Assembly (NCBI GenBank): GCA_029204225.1 | Contig: CM055101.1 | Span: forward strand, 35,333,648 to 35,397,647 | Length of the DNA: 64,000 nt | Direction: 5' to 3' | Origin: Diphasiastrum complanatum | Lineage: Eukaryota; Streptophyta; Lycopodiopsida; Lycopodiales; Lycopodiaceae | Shown: one piece after another, positions 60,480 to 64,000 of the stretch | Layout: each line of letters opens with the position of its first letter | Numbering within the stretch: the stretch's first letter is position 1 | Program-made: the position numbers and the translations under genes | Notes under the pieces: generated by a model | What the model saw: only the letters and a program-made list of their open reading frames with translations | Database searches by the model: none | What the model was told of the DNA's origin: nothing

Positions 60480-60650
60480 CGTAACAGACGTGGTGGCTAG
60501 GTAGGATCTTGCTTGGTTGTTTTGGACAGTCTTTGAAACTATGTTTCCTAACACAGTTTGGGCATTCGGCATGGTACTTTGTTTTGACTAGACAAGCCTA
60601 TTTCACCGCAGATGAAACATATGTTGTTCATTGGCCCTTGTTGAATCGCA
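60480..60650 (-). pseudogene. Gag zinc-knuckle-like remnant
   Basis: The minus strand shows CFICGEIG and, in another frame, CPNCVRKHSFKDC, the C-x2-C...H-x4-C pattern of nucleocapsid knuckles with shortened spacing. Frames are broken. Confidence 0.45.
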
Positions 60651-60863
60651 TAGCCATCTTGTATGGCTAGTGGTTCTGGATTTTCTGGGAAGTATTCGTG
60701 ATAATGCGAGTGATGTCCATATTGTGACAGTTGTTCTTCATATCGTTGGATGGCATGTGTTTGGATAGGTTGATATAAAGGGCAAGCATCAGCAGGATGT
60801 GTAGCCGAGACAGTGTGGACACCAGATGGGTTTTCATTATAAGGTACCTATGGCAAGTTTTGG

Positions 60864-61640
60864 CTAACCAGGCATACTGCTTTGGATAGATGTCAATATG
60901 TCACAAAACTCCTTAGTGAGTTTCTCCAATTGTAGTTGGTGTTGATGATTAAGCAACTCCATTTGTTGTTTCCAAAGCTGATCTCTGGTATCCTCGATCG
61001 GCTTCGACTCATGGATTGCACGATGTGATTTCCGTTCCCTAGGTTTGTCAACATTGGATCTTTCATCTTCCTCCCAGATGGCATCAGACATAGCTAACTT
61101 TTAGCTCGTATATTCATCATTGGATCTAAGCTCGCGTCTAGTCCATCGTGGAAGTTCAACTAAGAACCAGATGATGAGCATATGTTCGGTGGGCTATTCT
61201 TGTACTTGACTTTTGAGGCATTTGAAATGTTCAATATAGTCTCGTACGAGTTTGTCTTTTGCCATCTTGATATTACTCAATTTTACAAAAGGACTCTCTA
61301 TCAAACAAAAGGGCTTGAAATGCTTGATAAAACACTCTTTCAAATTTGACCAGTCTGTCTTATCATCACGATCGAGGTTAAAAAACTAGTCACGTGCTTT
61401 ATCGATCGTGGTCATGGAAAACAATTGGACCATAGCGTCGTTAGATGTTTCACAATAAACGTCGCACACATTCTCAAAGATTTGCAAGAATCTTTACTAC
61501 CGTCGTACTTGGGTAGATCCAACTTGGGTGTGCACTTTTCAAGATGAGCTCTATGAGTGGCAAAAGCGCCATTCAGTGTGTTCTGGCCTGTGAGGAAATG
61601 GGCTGAATTCGCTCGACTCACGGCTCAGTCCAGAGTGCGT
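60864..61640 (-). pseudogene. Gypsy gag remnant, minus strand
   Basis: Pieces in order: LDLPKYDGSKD, VQLFSMTTIDKARD then a stop where Trp is expected, FFNLDRDDKTDWSNLKECFI, and an open stretch 60864-61091 with a Gln/Leu-rich coiled coil (QLWKQQMELLNHQHQLQLEK). This is the layout of the retrotransposon gag domain. Several frame changes, so inactive. Confidence 0.62.
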
Positions 61641-62135
61641 GAAAGGGGAATCGGTCCAGATCACATGCATATCACATGCGTGGAGCAGGAGCAACGAGCA
61701 CTCGGCTTGGTCCAGACATTGATGGGGCTTGTTGATTGAGATGTGAGCTGATGTCGTCTTTGAGATGGCGTGAGGGAGGGAGCAGTCGGCTCGATCCAGA
61801 CTTTGTGAAGACCTCCTCTGCTTGGTCCAGAGCTGGTTCAGAACTATGTTCAGTCGGATGTTCTGTCGGCTCGGTCCAAAGCTCTTGCAATGGACTCGAT
61901 CCAGATTGCTCGTGAAGGAAAGACCCGTCGAGAAAGTGTTCAAGAGACTCGGTCGAGATCGTCTTCAGGAGGGCTCAGTCGAGATCGCTTGAAGGCAGTG
62001 AGCACTCGGCTCGGTCCCAGACTGCAAAGAGAGCATGCTATTGTAGTCGGCTCGGTCCACACTGTTGATTGGAAAAGGCTCGGTCCAAACTGCGTGAAAG
62101 CAGGGAGCACTCGGTCGAGATGGTGCTTTGCTTGA
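61600..62135. repeat. Iterated CTCGGTCCAGACTG-type repeats
   Basis: About a dozen degenerate copies of GGCTCGGTCCAGACTG or CTCGGTCGAGATCG in 540 bp, all in the same orientation, separated by GTGAAAGCAGGGAGCA-like text. Lies just upstream (minus sense) of the gag remnant. Confidence 0.7.
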
Positions 62136-64000
62136 AAACACTGAAAAGTGTGGCGTAGAGCTGTTTGGTTTTTCTTGTTTATATTGTTTTTGTACCGTTA
62201 TGTAAGGTGTTTGATTAATGATGTAAGGTGGAATGCAGATTCAAGAACATAAGATCAAGAACATTAGGTGCTCTGTTAGCTGCTTGATAGGAACAGTTGT
62301 TCTTCAGGTGTCTGCTTCCTGAGTTTGATCAAGAACGTGGATGCCTAAAAATCACAAACGCCCTATTGTGAGTTTGATCACAAACAAGGAGCTCTGCTGT
62401 GTATGCTTGCGCAGTTTGTGTTGTAGTTTTGAATGGTCTTGTGTGTTGTGTATGGTGACTATTATGAGCAGGATTTTTGAAAGACCATTCCTGTGGTTCA
62501 TAGTCAGAAAGATTGTGGATAAGTGTTGCTGTAGACTATGAATGAGGACAGGTCTGGGGAATCTCAAAACTATGTGAAGATTTATATAACGTGTGCAGGG
62601 ATCTAAGCAATGTCCTTGTTGCGGCTACTGTGATCATTGGTGTGAAGAGTATGTGGGTGAGATCAAGCAGCAACTGTGACAAATGTTCACAGATTCTTGC
62701 TTTAGAATTTGTTTACTAGTTTCTTTGTTGCTTACTTCTTGTGACAGCATCTTGTTTACAGATTATTTCTTTATTCTGCCTGTCAGCAAAGGTTGTGGGC
62801 ACTTCTTGAGATTATCTTTCTTAGCTCATTGCCAAAACCAGGCATAAAGGGGCTGATTATCGTTGTAGTAACAACGTCCTGCCTATCCAAGGACAATCCA
62901 AATTCGTCTTTCTTGAACCGTATCACATGCAATCAAAACAACATGTAATCCAAACGTTCAATCAAGAAATCAACATGCAGTCCAGGTGAACAAACCATGA
63001 TTTTCTACCACTACTGCTGCAAATCAAGTAAACAGATCCTTAAAAGGCTGAAACTGAACTTGCATACACATTACATCAAATGCAAGAAACTAAAACTAGA
63101 AACTAGACTAACTAGATAGCATTTTTGAGAGCCCAAGGATCAAGAAACACACATTTTTTGATTCTTGGACTACCAAGAACACCAATGAATGGATTGTCAT
63201 AAAATTTGCAAGATTTACACCACAAATCCAGCCAAGATGATTTACCACAATGTTGTTGCCTACATTAATTTACAAACATAAAGGGAAATCTAATCCACAA
63301 CTAGGAAAACGAGAAACTAATCCACCACTAAGATCCACAACCACACACAAAGGAGATGGAGGGGCAAGATCATTAAAGCATCACTTGTTAGCAACAAAGT
63401 AAAATCAAAGTAAACTAAAACACCATGGCATGTGTATTGTAAGTCCACGTGTGAGTACTTGTTAATAAACTCCTACCATGGCATGTGTGCTATAAGTCTA
63501 TGGGTAGAAACTTAATTAAATTCTAAACTTCTAAGTTAGAAAACTTAACTTAGAGAACTTAAACTTAGAAACTTAAGCTTAGAAAATAAAACATTCTAAG
63601 TTGTCTTGAGTTCTAAGTTTAGAGTCTTAGGCTTTCTAAGTTAGAAGTTGAGAAGTTTAGAAGCCTTAGAATTGCAAGTTTTAGAAATTAATCCCATAAG
63701 TTAGTAGAAGCTTATGGAAGGCCCTTCTTGCTATAAGAAGAGAGGCATTTCCCTTGTAAAATAACACATTGAGATTATGCTAAATTGCTCTCTATTTAAG
63801 AAGTCATTCTATGTCCTTGTGTTCCCATTGGAAGGTGCATAGCTTGAGGGAAGGTGCTCGGGCCTCCTCTTGCCTTCTTTCATTGGTTTCTATTGTGGCA
63901 TGTGTTTTATTACTTTATGTTTTATTTAGCCGCAATTTATATTTTCCATCTCCCTTGGGGTGTTAGGTAGAAATTAATTAGGCACCTTGCTAGTTGGGAA
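62136..64000. other. Right end: no gene recognised; CTAAGTT-rich tract
   Basis: AT-rich. 63505-63690 has many CTAAGTT/AACTTAG words. 63700-63990 has CTATAAGAAGAGAGG and a CTCCCTTGGGG/TGTTAGG border that read like an LTR, but no partner is in the window. Confidence 0.35.

Noticed and set aside
61551-61943. 130-codon minus-strand frame in the CTCGGTCCAGACTG array
   Set aside because: Open frame created by the iterated repeat; composition follows the repeat unit.

Overview
This window looks like nuclear DNA of a land plant with a large, repeat-rich genome. A fern is the best guess and a lycophyte the alternative. The reasons are GT-AG introns of up to 11 kb, a PLS-class pentatricopeptide repeat (PPR) gene with a DYW-type tail, a plant-type CorA-like transporter, and dense nests of decayed Copia and Gypsy elements. 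The lineage is inferred from style of sequence, not from a search.

Three host genes can be supported by exon-by-exon reading with matching intron phases. (1) A minus-strand DNA ligase IV (LIG4) 5' portion, with exons at 14809-15006, 3486-3650, 3077-3168, 422-507 and 112-248. It continues off the left edge. Its first intron is 11,158 bp and is stuffed with transposable elements. (2) A plus-strand PPR gene at 28825-32332. Five short exons encode two tandem copies of a motif resembling the PDF motif of organellar single-strand DNA-binding (OSB) proteins, followed by one long PPR exon. Its E/DYW tail (32333-32702) is broken by frameshifts and stops. (3) A plus-strand CorA-like Mg2+ transporter family gene at 50485-57033 (three exons, GMN motif), with a 5 kb first intron that itself holds repeats.

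Most of the rest is mobile DNA. 1-15 kb is LIG4 plus intronic insertions: a Gypsy RT remnant, a hAT-like MITE with an 8-bp target duplication, a Copia element with both LTRs and a 5-bp duplication, and Copia RNase H ends joined head to head. 15-28 kb is a scrambled cluster of Copia and Gypsy pieces, including a Copia/Gypsy chimera, plus LINE pieces. 32.7-45.1 kb has compound microsatellites, a Copia gag start, and an 11 kb minus-strand LTR pair (34018-34467 and 44672-45106) enclosing other fragments. 45.1-50.4 kb holds a stop-containing intronless pseudogene, long CT tracts, a tRNA-derived SINE and degenerate tandem repeats. 57-64 kb is mainly a decayed minus-strand Gypsy gag region with unusual iterated leader repeats.

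The most interesting signals are the OSB-like-motif/PPR gene with its duplicated exon pair, the small palindromic 'word-iterated' repeat families (ACGGTTC, TTCCGGAACG, GGGTCGGATC), and the self-complementary GGGCGCCC motif that recurs in the leaders of two different LTR retrotransposons.
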